Shown piece after piece: positions 1-8,242 of a DNA stretch of 64,000 bases. Location: contig JAGIAT010000006.1 in NCBI GenBank assembly GCA_017744715.1, positions 124,001 through 188,000 of the forward strand, written 5' to 3'. The position numbers and the translations under genes were made by a program. Position 1 is the first letter of the stretch. Each line of letters opens with the position of its first letter. The notes under the pieces were generated by a model that saw only the letters and a program-made list of their open reading frames with translations, ran no database searches and was not told the origin of the DNA. The stretch is from Niabella sp. Its GTDB lineage: Bacteria > Bacteroidota > Bacteroidia > Chitinophagales > Chitinophagaceae.

Positions 1-915
1 CTGCTCCATCGCTTTTTGCTCCAGTTCCGGCAGTTCTTTTTCGAAGGCTGCCAACCGTTGTACAAGGTATTGCTCGTATTTGCGGGAGCGGCGTACCCGG
101 AACCGGGTAAACCATTCCAGCGGGTTGTCGGTAAAATTGCTCAGCCAGGCTTCTGCCGCTCCTTCAAGACCGGTGGGCAGACTTAATTCATTTTGATATA
201 CCTTCCAGGAGATAGCATGTTCCTGCAGCAGTTCGGGCAGGGTTTTCCAGTCGCTTTCTGCGCTGTAGTCCGATTCGCTGTTACGTACCAGGGCGGGGTT
301 GGATGCCTGTCCGTCTTTACGAAGGGTGCCCGACCAGAAGTACAGCCGGTTAGGGGTGGTACCGGTGAGTGAAGAACAGAAATGCTGATCGCACACGGTA
401 AACGCATCGGCAAGGGCATAGTTAAACGGAATATCCTCGCGGGTATAATAGCCCAGGGTCATGGGTTGTCCTTCAAACCCTTTATAGCCGGTTCGTTTAG
501 CAATCAGCCATTGATCATACTGCCCGTTATTGCGGGCGTCTACCTGGTCACTCCAGCTATGCGGAAGTCCGCCCATCCAGGTGATCTTTGTTTGCTGCAT
601 ATCCAGGCGAAAGGGCAGGTACGACTTCTTTTCTTTATCCGTTTGCAGCCAAACAGGATTGCCATCGGCCAGTTTCAGTACGCGCGGATCATTAAAGCCC
701 CGCACCCCTTTTAGGGCACCAAAGCAATGGTCAAAAGAGCGGTTTTCCTGCATCAGCAGTACAATATGTTCGGCATCTTCAAAGGTGGAGCCCTTGGCCG
801 GGTTAATGGCCATTGCTTTTTGAATAGACGCAGGTAACACCGAAAACACCCCGGCTCCGCCGGCCAGCAAACTGGTCTTTTTTAAAAAGTCTCTTCTTGA
901 AAAATCAATCGGCAT
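1..915 (-). CDS. Phosphocholine-specific phospholipase C-like protein (5' part; 3' end outside window)
   Basis: The first 305 codons are visible; the frame is open to base 1, so the C-terminus is missing. The N-terminus carries a twin-arginine signal (RRDFLKK, residues 7-13) followed by a hydrophobic stretch ending near AMA. The mature start has the phosphoesterase-family motif ENRSFDH (about residues 57-63), and GTTTPNRLYFWSG-type sequence follows further in, typical of bacterial phospholipase C enzymes of the plcC/acid-phosphatase family. Such enzymes are exported folded by Tat and cleave phospholipid headgroups such as phosphocholine. The ATG at 913-915 sits directly before the Tat motif. 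It is separated from the upstream susD by a strong terminator, so it has its own transcription unit. Headgroup specificity is inferred. Confidence 0.85.
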   Translation of the reverse strand, partial: MPIDFSRRDFLKKTSLLAGGAGVFSVLPASIQKAMAINPAKGSTFEDAEHIVLLMQENRSFDHCFGALKGVRGFNDPRVLKLADGNPVWLQTDKEKKSYLPFRLDMQQTKITWMGGLPHSWSDQVDARNNGQYDQWLIAKRTGYKGFEGQPMTLGYYTREDIPFNYALADAFTVCDQHFCSSLTGTTPNRLYFWSGTLRKDGQASNPALVRNSESDYSAESDWKTLPELLQEHAISWKVYQNELSLPTGLEGAAEAWLSNFTDNPLEWFTRFRVRRSRKYEQYLVQRLAAFEKELPELEQKAMEQ

Positions 916-921
916 ATACTT

Positions 922-949
922 AAAGTTTCAGGTTTCAGCTTGAGATTCC
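922..949. repeat. Degenerate heptad repeat (4 units)
   Basis: Four consecutive 7-base units read AAAGTTT, CAGGTTT, CAGCTTG and AGATTCC. It is the weakest member of the dispersed heptad-repeat family in this window and lies between the phospholipase start and the susD terminator. Confidence 0.45.
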
Positions 950-982
950 TGGTTGCCCGGTATGGCACCTCAAACGATGAAC

Positions 983-1020
983 AAAAAAACAGGTATGAGC
1001 GACTATACAACTCATACCTG
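983..1020 (-). terminator. Rho-independent terminator of the sigma-fecR-susC-susD locus
   Basis: A perfect 10-bp inverted repeat (990-999 pairing with 1011-1020, stem CAGGTATGAG) with an 11-base loop is followed on the minus strand by seven T (983-989). It lies 39 bp after the susD stop. Confidence 0.9.
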
Positions 1021-1058
1021 CAAAATAGTTTTTATTTATGAATGAGAAACACAGATGA

Positions 1059-2600
1059 TTATTTTAGTAACCACATTACCTGGTTTACATCATCCACGCC
1101 ACCGTATTGCGACTGAATGGCCGCTTTGTAATTCTCGGCATTGTTGTCCAGCTCGGTTTGAGGATAGGTCCATCGTACCGGAAACTGGGTGCTGGGTGTA
1201 TTTAAGTTTGTACTTGAGTTTAGTTTAAATACCGGGTATCCCGTCCGTCTGAATTCGTACCAGGCATTGTAATCTGCTCCCTGCAGGAAGCCGGCCATGT
1301 ATTTTTGAGTGATGATCTGTTTGATCTGGTTTTCTGTGCTGCCTCCAAGTGCAACGGTTGCCGGGTAATTGGCAACATACGCTGCATCCATGGCCACTCC
1401 GTGTGTATAGCTTGCCGGAGTAAAATTTGCAAGAAAATTCATAGAGCTTTGAATACCTGCCGCATAATAGCTTTGTGCAGATGTACCGGTGATCCAGCCT
1501 CTCACGGCCGCCTCGGCCAGGATGAATTGGAGCTCCCAGTGACTGAACAGGCTTACGGGCTCTGCATTATACAGATCAACATAACGTTTATTCACATCTG
1601 AAAAAGCACCATTGGAGCGGCTTGTTGTTGTTTTGGAATAAGCGTCTGAAGGTTCAATACCAAGATATGCATTAAAGTTATCAGCGGTGAAACCTTTCTT
1701 TTTTAAGGAATCAGAAGGCTCGGTATAATAAAATAATCGTCGATCGTTATGTGCCTTTAACGAATCAATGAGCGTTGAAGATACCATTGGATAAATGGTA
1801 AAGCTGTTATTTTGCTTTGAAGTTTTACTCCAGGGATAGCTGTAGCCTTTGGTGTCGATATACGTTACCGCAAAGTTATCGGCATAGCTTTGCATTAAAG
1901 GACGTGCCGCCACTGTTTTAAACCGTTGAATAACATTCAGGTCATTGTCATTCGTTTTCTTGTACAGGTTCATCAGTACATGAAGCTGAAAGCTGTTCGC
2001 CAGTTTTCGCCATTTGGTTACATCGCCATTGTAAATAAAATCTCCGGCAAAATTCTTTCCCTGGGAAAAAGCGTTGTCTGCCTGATCAAGTTCATTTAAA
2101 ATGCCCAGGAATACGCTTTTTTGCGCATCATAAGCCGGTTTTATATTTTTTTCTGATTCACCTTTTAATGCCTGAGAATATGGAATGTCACCCACCTGCA
2201 TGGTTAATTGAAAAAATTGCCAGGCGCGCAGGAAATGTGATAAACCCAGGTAGGAGGAGGCCAGGGCCTGGTCTCCCAATGTTTGCGCGTATTTAAGCAT
2301 GGGATCTACATTTCTTAAAACAGTAATTCTGCCGAAACCTGTTTGACCTAAACCGTTGTATTGATAGGATTCCTGATTCTCCGACCACAAGATATATTTC
2401 CCAAGCATAAACGGCTGCATAAAGCTTTTGGTACTGCTGATGTCGCTTGAAGTAACAGAAGTTATCATTGACGTGGCCAGCCAGTCTGCTCTTGAGTCCA
2501 GCGACGCATTAGGGTTCGTATTGATTGCATCAAACTTTTTTGTACAGCCAAAAAGCATTAAAAAAAAGATGGTTGCAAATAATGTATGATTCATTTTCAT
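1059..2600 (-). CDS. SusD/RagB-family outer-membrane lipoprotein (SusD-like_2 type)
   Basis: A predicted 513-residue surface lipoprotein that should cap its SusC partner and bind the imported nutrient. The first ATG-type start at 2600 gives MKMNHTLF, a hydrophobic signal and the lipobox LMLFGC; a longer frame would need a TTG overlapping susC. After the lipidated Cys comes the DAINTNPN segment typical of the SusD-like_2 group, and the length fits that family. The gene begins 13 bp after the susC stop and ends at a strong terminator, so it is the last gene of the sigma-fecR-susC-susD unit. Members of this SusD group often go with non-starch substrates, including proteins and peptides. The substrate here cannot be told. 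Confidence 0.9.
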   Translation of the reverse strand: MKMNHTLFATIFFLMLFGCTKKFDAINTNPNASLDSRADWLATSMITSVTSSDISSTKSFMQPFMLGKYILWSENQESYQYNGLGQTGFGRITVLRNVDPMLKYAQTLGDQALASSYLGLSHFLRAWQFFQLTMQVGDIPYSQALKGESEKNIKPAYDAQKSVFLGILNELDQADNAFSQGKNFAGDFIYNGDVTKWRKLANSFQLHVLMNLYKKTNDNDLNVIQRFKTVAARPLMQSYADNFAVTYIDTKGYSYPWSKTSKQNNSFTIYPMVSSTLIDSLKAHNDRRLFYYTEPSDSLKKKGFTADNFNAYLGIEPSDAYSKTTTSRSNGAFSDVNKRYVDLYNAEPVSLFSHWELQFILAEAAVRGWITGTSAQSYYAAGIQSSMNFLANFTPASYTHGVAMDAAYVANYPATVALGGSTENQIKQIITQKYMAGFLQGADYNAWYEFRRTGYPVFKLNSSTNLNTPSTQFPVRWTYPQTELDNNAENYKAAIQSQYGGVDDVNQVMWLLK

Positions 2601-2613
2601 TTTGTCGTAATTT

Positions 2614-5600
2614 TTAAAATCCAAGTTTAATATTAAAACCTACCATTCGCTGAGACGGCGCGTTCAGATCTTCCGTATCCCGGTCAGGATCAGAGAATTT
2701 AAACTTGGTGATCAATATGAGGTTCTGACCTGTTACAGATACAGAGGCCGACTTTAAACCACGGATCGATTTGATTGCATTTTGAGGAATGTTATAGCCG
2801 ATGGATACCTGGCGTAATTTTACAAAAGATTCACTCATGATACCATAATTACCTCCTCTGAAATTACGGGCATACGTTTGGTAACCGATAGCAACATCAT
2901 TGGGCGCATAGGTACGTGTATCACTGATAAGGTTGCCATATTTATCATAGCTGACTTTTCCGGAGACGATTTTTACGCCGGGCGCTGTAAACGTGTTGTC
3001 TTTATTTACCACCTGGTTGTAACGGAACTGATTATCTGTTTCGGGATTGGAACCGGTATCAAACATCTTATCCCAGATATAATTATACATCAGCCCGCCG
3101 ATTCTTCCGTCGATATTGATGCCGAATATGAGATTGCCTAAAGTGAAATCATTGATAAAACCAAATGAATAATTAGGATCCCCATAGCCGATCTGTGTGG
3201 CATAAGGATTTTTAATGGGCTTACCGCCTACATTTATGTAATCACCATTAGGGTCTCTGGCCCATTCATTGGTAGTATACACATCCAGGCGTGTACCTTT
3301 TTTGTGCCAGTTGTCATCAGTGGAATATACGGAATCCAGATCCACCCAGTACCGGTGATCAAATGACCAGTTAATGGTAGAATGCCATTTAAAATTCCCG
3401 GTTTTGATCACATCACCGTCAACAGTGATTTCCATCCCGCGCCGTGCATAGGTTTCTTTTGTATTTACCAGGGTTGAAGTAAATCCCGAAGCTCCGGAAA
3501 CGGAAGCAGAAACCTGGCGGTTATAATACAGTTTAGCAAAGTATGTTGCATCTACATGTAGTCTGCTCTTAAACAAATAAGAGGCAATACCCATTTCCCA
3601 GGTTCTGTTCGTACTGGGCAGCAGGTTGTCTCCCAGCAGGTTAGATGGATAGCTGTTGGATATCAAACCAAAGCTTGTTCCCGAAGAAAAGGTTCTGTTG
3701 GTACTATAAACGCCCAATACGCTTTTGCTGATTGTCCACGACCCGCGCAGCTTTAAAAGATCTACCCAGTCCGGCAGCGCCAGGTATCTTGATAAAATGA
3801 AGCTAAGCCCGGCAGATGGGTAAAAGTATGAACGCTGGGAAGCCTGTTGTGTGGATGCCCAGTCATTTCTTCCTGTAATGTCCAGGTAAATACCATTGTC
3901 GTAAGAAAATGATGCTTTACCATACAGGCCGTTGGTTTGTTTCCGGTAGTTGGAATAGCTGTTGCTTATTGAGTTTACTCCTGCAGTAGTAGAAGGGGCG
4001 GCATTGGCCAGTGAGTACCAGCCGGGAATGCTTAAGCCATTAACGGTAGAAGCCCCCTGAGACCGGTCAACATAATAATAGATACTTCCGCCGGCTAATG
4101 CATTTACACCAAACTTGCCGAACGTTTTATCGTATGTCAGAATTAAATCATTGTTCGTACTGAAACCCCAGTCGAGGTTATTTCGGAACAATCCTGCGGC
4201 CACAAAGCCACCTCTGTCTGAATTGATATTTGCAGGGTTTCGCTGGGTGATTTCGTTGCTGTAATAATCATACCCTGTCCGGAACATCAACTTAAGGTTC
4301 TGGGTAAAGTTATAATTAGCCGTAAGACTGGCGTTTAATTTGTTGTTTTGACTTCCAAGCAGCTTTTCATATGCAATCAAATAGGGATTATCATACCAGG
4401 CATCGTACAGCCAGTTCTGCTTTAGATTGGGTGTTACCCAATAGTCTTTGTATTGTCGCAGGTCATAGTCAGGTCCGGTCCACATTAACAGCTGGTATAA
4501 ATAACCCTGATCTCCATAGCCACCGCCGATATTTTGGGGCGATTGCTCCCAGGTATATCCCATTGATGCGTTAAGGTCAAATTTTTTACCCAGTTTCATC
4601 TGGCCGCTCATCGTATAGTTGATGATTTTGAGCGTTGCATTGGGCCATTCGCCTTTGTTATAAATATAGTTCAACCCGGCTCTGAAGAATCCATTCTCAC
4701 CGGTTTGTGTTACGCTGATGTTGTTATTACTAATGATACCGGTTTCCAGAAAATTTTTAAGGTTGTTCCGGCCGCTTGAAACCAGGGGCATCATCTCGGT
4801 TTTTTTTGTAACCGGGTTCCACTGCATGGCGCTGTCTCCGATATCCAGTTTAGGTCCCCATACATAGTCGGTGGCAATTTTACCATCAAGCCCATGTCCG
4901 TAAGATGTTTGAACCTTAGGTATCGATACATAACCAAGGGCAAACATATTATTGGAGTTAATATCAATTGCAAACCGTTTTCCCTTTCCTTGTTTTGTAG
5001 TAATCATGATGGCGCCGGCTCCGCCGCGGCTTCCGTATAATGCCGATGCGGTTGCACCTTTTAATACATCCATACTTTCAATGTCATCTGTTGGAATATC
5101 TCGTAGTGACATATTTCCGTAGGGTACGCCGTTAATAACAATAAGCGGAGATTCGCCTCTTAACTGAACGGTTGGTGTTTTATTAAATTCAGTAGAATTT
5201 TTGACAACCAAACCCGAAACCATACCTGTCAGCGATGTTCCCAGATCCACTCCTTTTACGGTTTGTACGGCATTGCCGCCCACTTTTTGTGTGGCATATC
5301 CCAGTGCTTTTTCCTGCCGCTTAATACCCAGCGCCGTTACTACTACTTCTTCCAGCGCACGGTTGGCCTCTTCAAAAACCACGTTGATGGTTTGCTGGCT
5401 GTTCACTTTTATCACCTGGGATGTATAGCCTACATAACTAAACGTAAGTTCATCATATTCATCCACCTCAATGCTGTACTCACCCTTGTCGTTGGTAATG
5501 GTGGCCTTCCCTTTATTGGAAGAAACCGTGGCGCCGGATACCGGTTCGCCCTTGGCGTTTGTTACCACGCCTTTTACCAGGATGTCTTTTTTGATATCGG

Positions 5601-5961
5601 CTTTCTCCCGGATCACGATCAGGTTATCGCTCATCTGCTGAAACTCAAGCCCCGTTCCGTTGAGGATCCTGGGTAGTAAGGATAAAACAGGAGTATTTTG
5701 CACCTTTATGTTTACCATGCCGGTTTCATCAACCAATTTATTGCTGAACACGAAACGGTAGTCGGTTTTTTTCTGGATGGTTTTTAAAATGGTAGACAGC
5801 CGGGCATTTTCCAGCTGCAGTGAAACAGATTCCTGGCTGTAGCCAGTAGAAGCCGCAACCTGTGATGCCGTTACCAGCATCAGGGCAAGACATAATTTCA
5901 TAAACAACAGTTTTTTGAGCAGCCGCCGGGGCCACTCATTCGCGTAAGCACATTTTTTCAT
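2614..5961 (-). CDS. SusC/RagA-family TonB-linked outer-membrane transporter with STN domain
   Basis: A 1115-residue TonB-dependent transporter. The order is: signal peptide (about 1-42), STN domain (about 48-115, with the ARLSTILKTIQKKTDYRF region), carboxypeptidase-regulatory-like domain (about 128-205), a junction rich in ALEEVVVTALG, plug domain (about 220-330, with LKGATASALYGSRG) and a C-terminal beta-barrel ending in GFNIKLGF. The STN domain is the part that touches FecR-type anti-sigma factors, which matches the fecR and sigma genes immediately upstream. It is expected to import a ligand with SusD and at the same time signal its presence to the cytoplasm. The start at 5961 yields a long basic N-region; a start at residue 21 (MKLCLAL) would give a more usual signal peptide. 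Partner susD follows after 13 bp. Confidence 0.95.
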   Translation of the reverse strand: MKKCAYANEWPRRLLKKLLFMKLCLALMLVTASQVAASTGYSQESVSLQLENARLSTILKTIQKKTDYRFVFSNKLVDETGMVNIKVQNTPVLSLLPRILNGTGLEFQQMSDNLIVIREKADIKKDILVKGVVTNAKGEPVSGATVSSNKGKATITNDKGEYSIEVDEYDELTFSYVGYTSQVIKVNSQQTINVVFEEANRALEEVVVTALGIKRQEKALGYATQKVGGNAVQTVKGVDLGTSLTGMVSGLVVKNSTEFNKTPTVQLRGESPLIVINGVPYGNMSLRDIPTDDIESMDVLKGATASALYGSRGGAGAIMITTKQGKGKRFAIDINSNNMFALGYVSIPKVQTSYGHGLDGKIATDYVWGPKLDIGDSAMQWNPVTKKTEMMPLVSSGRNNLKNFLETGIISNNNISVTQTGENGFFRAGLNYIYNKGEWPNATLKIINYTMSGQMKLGKKFDLNASMGYTWEQSPQNIGGGYGDQGYLYQLLMWTGPDYDLRQYKDYWVTPNLKQNWLYDAWYDNPYLIAYEKLLGSQNNKLNASLTANYNFTQNLKLMFRTGYDYYSNEITQRNPANINSDRGGFVAAGLFRNNLDWGFSTNNDLILTYDKTFGKFGVNALAGGSIYYYVDRSQGASTVNGLSIPGWYSLANAAPSTTAGVNSISNSYSNYRKQTNGLYGKASFSYDNGIYLDITGRNDWASTQQASQRSYFYPSAGLSFILSRYLALPDWVDLLKLRGSWTISKSVLGVYSTNRTFSSGTSFGLISNSYPSNLLGDNLLPSTNRTWEMGIASYLFKSRLHVDATYFAKLYYNRQVSASVSGASGFTSTLVNTKETYARRGMEITVDGDVIKTGNFKWHSTINWSFDHRYWVDLDSVYSTDDNWHKKGTRLDVYTTNEWARDPNGDYINVGGKPIKNPYATQIGYGDPNYSFGFINDFTLGNLIFGINIDGRIGGLMYNYIWDKMFDTGSNPETDNQFRYNQVVNKDNTFTAPGVKIVSGKVSYDKYGNLISDTRTYAPNDVAIGYQTYARNFRGGNYGIMSESFVKLRQVSIGYNIPQNAIKSIRGLKSASVSVTGQNLILITKFKFSDPDRDTEDLNAPSQRMVGFNIKLGF

Positions 5962-6020
5962 ACTTTTATTTTAGTTTTTTATTAAACGAGTGGAAGGTCA
6001 TGTTCCTTCCATTTTCCTTG

Positions 6021-6055
6021 GGGAGAAATGGCCGCAATCCGTTTCTCCCTTTTTT
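6021..6055. other. Stem-loop between fecR and susC
   Basis: An 8-bp perfect inverted repeat GGGAGAAA (6021-6028) / TTTCTCCC (6042-6049) with a 13-base loop lies in the 123-bp gap between fecR and susC. The T run (6050-6055) is on the plus strand, so in the direction of the operon the run precedes the stem. It is therefore not a canonical terminator for these genes. It could serve as an mRNA processing or stability element separating regulator and transporter messages. Confidence 0.4.
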
Positions 6056-6084
6056 GCTGGTCTGATTTTACTATTGCATTTGTC

Positions 6085-7188
6085 CTATTTATATATTGTG
6101 ATTTGGTTTCCTTCCTTTTTATAAGAAAAAGAATAAGAAAGCTGTAAGGCTTTTAATACTTCTTCAATGGCTTCTTGCTGAAATGTAGCGGTATAATGAT
6201 AATGTGCTACATCGTTATTGGTAATATGGATCGTTACATTGTAGGCGCGCTCCAGGATATTCTTAATTTCCGACAGCGGCTGGTTTTCAAAAATCAGGAG
6301 ATTGCTTACCCAGGCCGTTTCGATATTCTGGTTGGAATCATGATAGGAAAGCGGCACTACTTCGGGTTTGGCCGCAACATTCGTTGTCATACTGTCCGGA
6401 ATATTCATGACAAACTTCTGGTTTACCTGCAGCGTTTTGTAAACAATATCGTTCTTTCCCTGCGGCAGCAGGATCTGTACCTTGCCCTCCAGTAACGAGG
6501 TTTCGCTGTACCGGTCGTTGGTATATGCCTTTACATTGAACCGGGTACCCACAGCTTTAATTTTATATTGTGCCACATGCACAATGAATGGGAGCACTTT
6601 ATTATGCGCCACCTCAAACAGGGCTTCTCCCGTCAGGTATACATTCCGGTTCTGTTTTCCAAAGCCGGGTGACACCAGCAGCCGGGATCCGGCATTCAGC
6701 ATCACTTTTGTACTGTCTGGCAAAAAAATCGTTTTGTGTTCGCCTGGCTGGGATTGAGCGGTTTCGCCGGAGCCGGTGTTTGTTTTCGCCGCGGTTGAAA
6801 TCGGTGTTGCCGACTTCCGGGGGCGGTAGGGCAGATAAATGCCGGAGGTAACCAGCAGCAGGAGGCAGGCTGCAACAGCCGTCCACTTTTTCCAACCCAG
6901 GCCTCGCCGCGGGCGTGCCGCCGGCTCGCCGGTGGATGCAATGTTTTTGCCGGAAGCAACATATAAGGCATGCTCGGGTGAGTCGTCGGTAGCCGATAAC
7001 TCATTTTGCTTTTTTTGAAGCATATAGCGTAATCCCAATACCAGTTTACGGGCTTCTTCAATGGTTATAAGCGTTTCCGGATGCTTTAACAGGTAATCAT
7101 CCCAGCGCGCAATGTCCGCAGCATTACTCCGCGTACAATAGGCGATAAAGGAATCATCGATGACAAGCTCTTCTACAGTATATGTCAT
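6085..7188 (-). CDS. FecR-family anti-sigma factor
   Basis: A 367-residue single-pass inner-membrane regulator. The cytoplasmic N-terminal part (about 1-100, with RWDDYLLKHPE) would hold the ECF sigma factor. A transmembrane helix follows at about 101-120 (WTAVAACLLLLVTSGIYL). The periplasmic FecR domain spans about 140-250 (HKTIFLPDSTKVMLNAGS, then GEALFEVAH). A C-terminal DUF4974/STN-like domain lies at about 285-367 and ends in GNQITIYK. It lies 69 bp downstream of the sigma gene and 123 bp upstream of the STN-bearing susC, the standard three-component surface-signalling arrangement. Ligand binding at SusC should be passed through the STN domain to this protein and release the sigma factor. 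Confidence 0.95.
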   Translation of the reverse strand: MTYTVEELVIDDSFIAYCTRSNAADIARWDDYLLKHPETLITIEEARKLVLGLRYMLQKKQNELSATDDSPEHALYVASGKNIASTGEPAARPRRGLGWKKWTAVAACLLLLVTSGIYLPYRPRKSATPISTAAKTNTGSGETAQSQPGEHKTIFLPDSTKVMLNAGSRLLVSPGFGKQNRNVYLTGEALFEVAHNKVLPFIVHVAQYKIKAVGTRFNVKAYTNDRYSETSLLEGKVQILLPQGKNDIVYKTLQVNQKFVMNIPDSMTTNVAAKPEVVPLSYHDSNQNIETAWVSNLLIFENQPLSEIKNILERAYNVTIHITNNDVAHYHYTATFQQEAIEEVLKALQLSYSFSYKKEGNQITIYK

Positions 7189-7257
7189 ATTTGTAAGGCC
7201 GGTTTCTATTACAGACGACAGCCCTTACGAAATCTAACCGCTTTTTTTAACTTTTTT

Positions 7258-7791
7258 TTAGGGAAGCAGGCAAAGTACAAAATTGACCAGCCGTTCCAGT
7301 ACCGCATCTTTTTTTAGGTGCTGCCTTAAATGCTGGATACCTTTTGAAAGGTTATTGTATACCGTTTGGTGGGTAAGACCGGTTAACGCCACAATTTTTT
7401 CGGTGGAATAGCCCTGGTAATATTTCATATAGATTACCCGGCGGAACCGGGCAGGCAGTTTTTTATAGGCAGACGCGATGTGGTTGATAAGGGCCGCATC
7501 TGTTTCCAGCTTTTCAATAATTTCCTGCGTGGAGGGCAGGTTAAAGGACTCGATCTCCAGGTAATTGCCTTTACGCTGCTGGCTCCGGTGCAGGTCGATA
7601 AGCCTCCGTTTAAAAGCCGTTACCAGCCAGGCTTCGGGGTTTTGAATGGCATCCGGTATGCTTTTTTGCAGCAGATCCAGGAAAAACTGGTGTACAATAT
7701 CCTCGGCTTCCTGGATGGAGTACCCAAAATGACAGGCAATTGCCTGCAGCTTGGCCCTAAACGCAGTGTACCAGGAATCAATCAAAACCAT
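7258..7791 (-). CDS. ECF RNA polymerase sigma factor (Bacteroidetes SusC-linked type)
   Basis: A 177-residue sigma-70 family protein. Region 2 spans about residues 25-75 (AEDIVHQFFLDLL, then AWLVTAFKRRLIDLHRS). Region 4 spans about 110-165 (LPARFRRVIYMKYYQGYS, then a helix-turn-helix GLTHQTVYNNLSKG). The size is normal for an ECF sigma. It is the first gene of the unit with fecR, susC and susD, and likely drives that transporter pair. A TAAGTTTG box at 7796-7803 (minus strand) sits only four bases before the ATG; if used it would give an almost leaderless message. No good -33 partner was seen for it. Confidence 0.92.
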   Translation of the reverse strand: MVLIDSWYTAFRAKLQAIACHFGYSIQEAEDIVHQFFLDLLQKSIPDAIQNPEAWLVTAFKRRLIDLHRSQQRKGNYLEIESFNLPSTQEIIEKLETDAALINHIASAYKKLPARFRRVIYMKYYQGYSTEKIVALTGLTHQTVYNNLSKGIQHLRQHLKKDAVLERLVNFVLCLLP

Positions 7792-7944
7792 TAATCAAAC
7801 TTACGCGAATAATTGATAAAAGAGCGGCTGGGCTTTTATGTTATTATTAAATGTTTGGGAATAAATTGATTGCGCATGTACATGTAACCATTTTAAAACG
7901 GGGCAGGGGTAAAAACGCACCTTTTACTTTTGGTATTTGCCCAT

Positions 7945-8155
7945 GTTTAAACGGTTGAATAAAACGTTTTCGTAAAAAAAAAGCTATTTCAATCGATTGA
8001 ATACGCCGGGATGATCGAAGATGTAGAAAACTCCCTTATCTTGGGTTACGATTGAAACAGGTAAAATGTTTTGAGAAAAAGTACGATTGTTGAAGTTCCA
8101 TTTGTCTAAACTAAAGCTTGCCTGCACTCCAGTTTAAACGGATTGATAAAATAAC
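7945..8155. repeat. Imperfect direct repeat in the divergent promoter region
   Basis: GTTTAAACGG followed by an A/T-rich TTGAATAAAA (7945-7964) recurs as GTTTAAACGG plus ATTGATAAAA (8132-8151), 187 bp apart. The core GTTTAAAC is itself palindromic. The copies flank most of the divergent region and could be paired binding sites. Confidence 0.4.
7961..8001. promoter_or_regulatory. Pair of operator-like palindromes with central CG
   Basis: AAAACGTTTT (7961-7970) and TTCAATCGATTGAA (7988-8001) are perfect palindromes spaced about 28 bp centre to centre, close to three helical turns. A central CG flanked by A/T-rich arms is the usual shape of LacI-family operators. No lacI-type gene lies in the window, so the regulator is unknown. 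The spacing and the location between divergent promoters support a regulatory role; this is inference. Confidence 0.4.
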
Positions 8156-8242
8156 ATTCATCGGATTAGGTTTCTGAAAGAGGCCCGGCATTAAAGAACC
8201 ATTGATGCCCGGATAAACGAATCAGGATTTTAAATTAAAACT

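Larger units (their letters stand above)
7792..8242. promoter_or_regulatory. Divergent regulatory region between the two SusC/SusD loci
   Basis: This 451-bp gene-free stretch must hold the promoters of both the minus-strand sigma factor and the plus-strand susC. It contains two palindromes with a central CG (7961-7970 and 7988-8001), an imperfect direct repeat beginning GTTTAAACGG at 7945 and again at 8132, and two further CGATTGAA copies (7994-8001 and 8049-8056). No reading frame or RNA gene was recognised in it. Confidence 0.5.

Noticed and set aside
7796..7803. TAnnTTTG boxes almost touching the start codons of the sigma gene (7796-7803), hemA (38794-38801) and the HAD gene (61160-61167), suggesting leaderless messages
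   Set aside because: No -33 TTTG partner at the right distance was found for any of them, and a 6-base match is expected by chance a few times in this much sequence.
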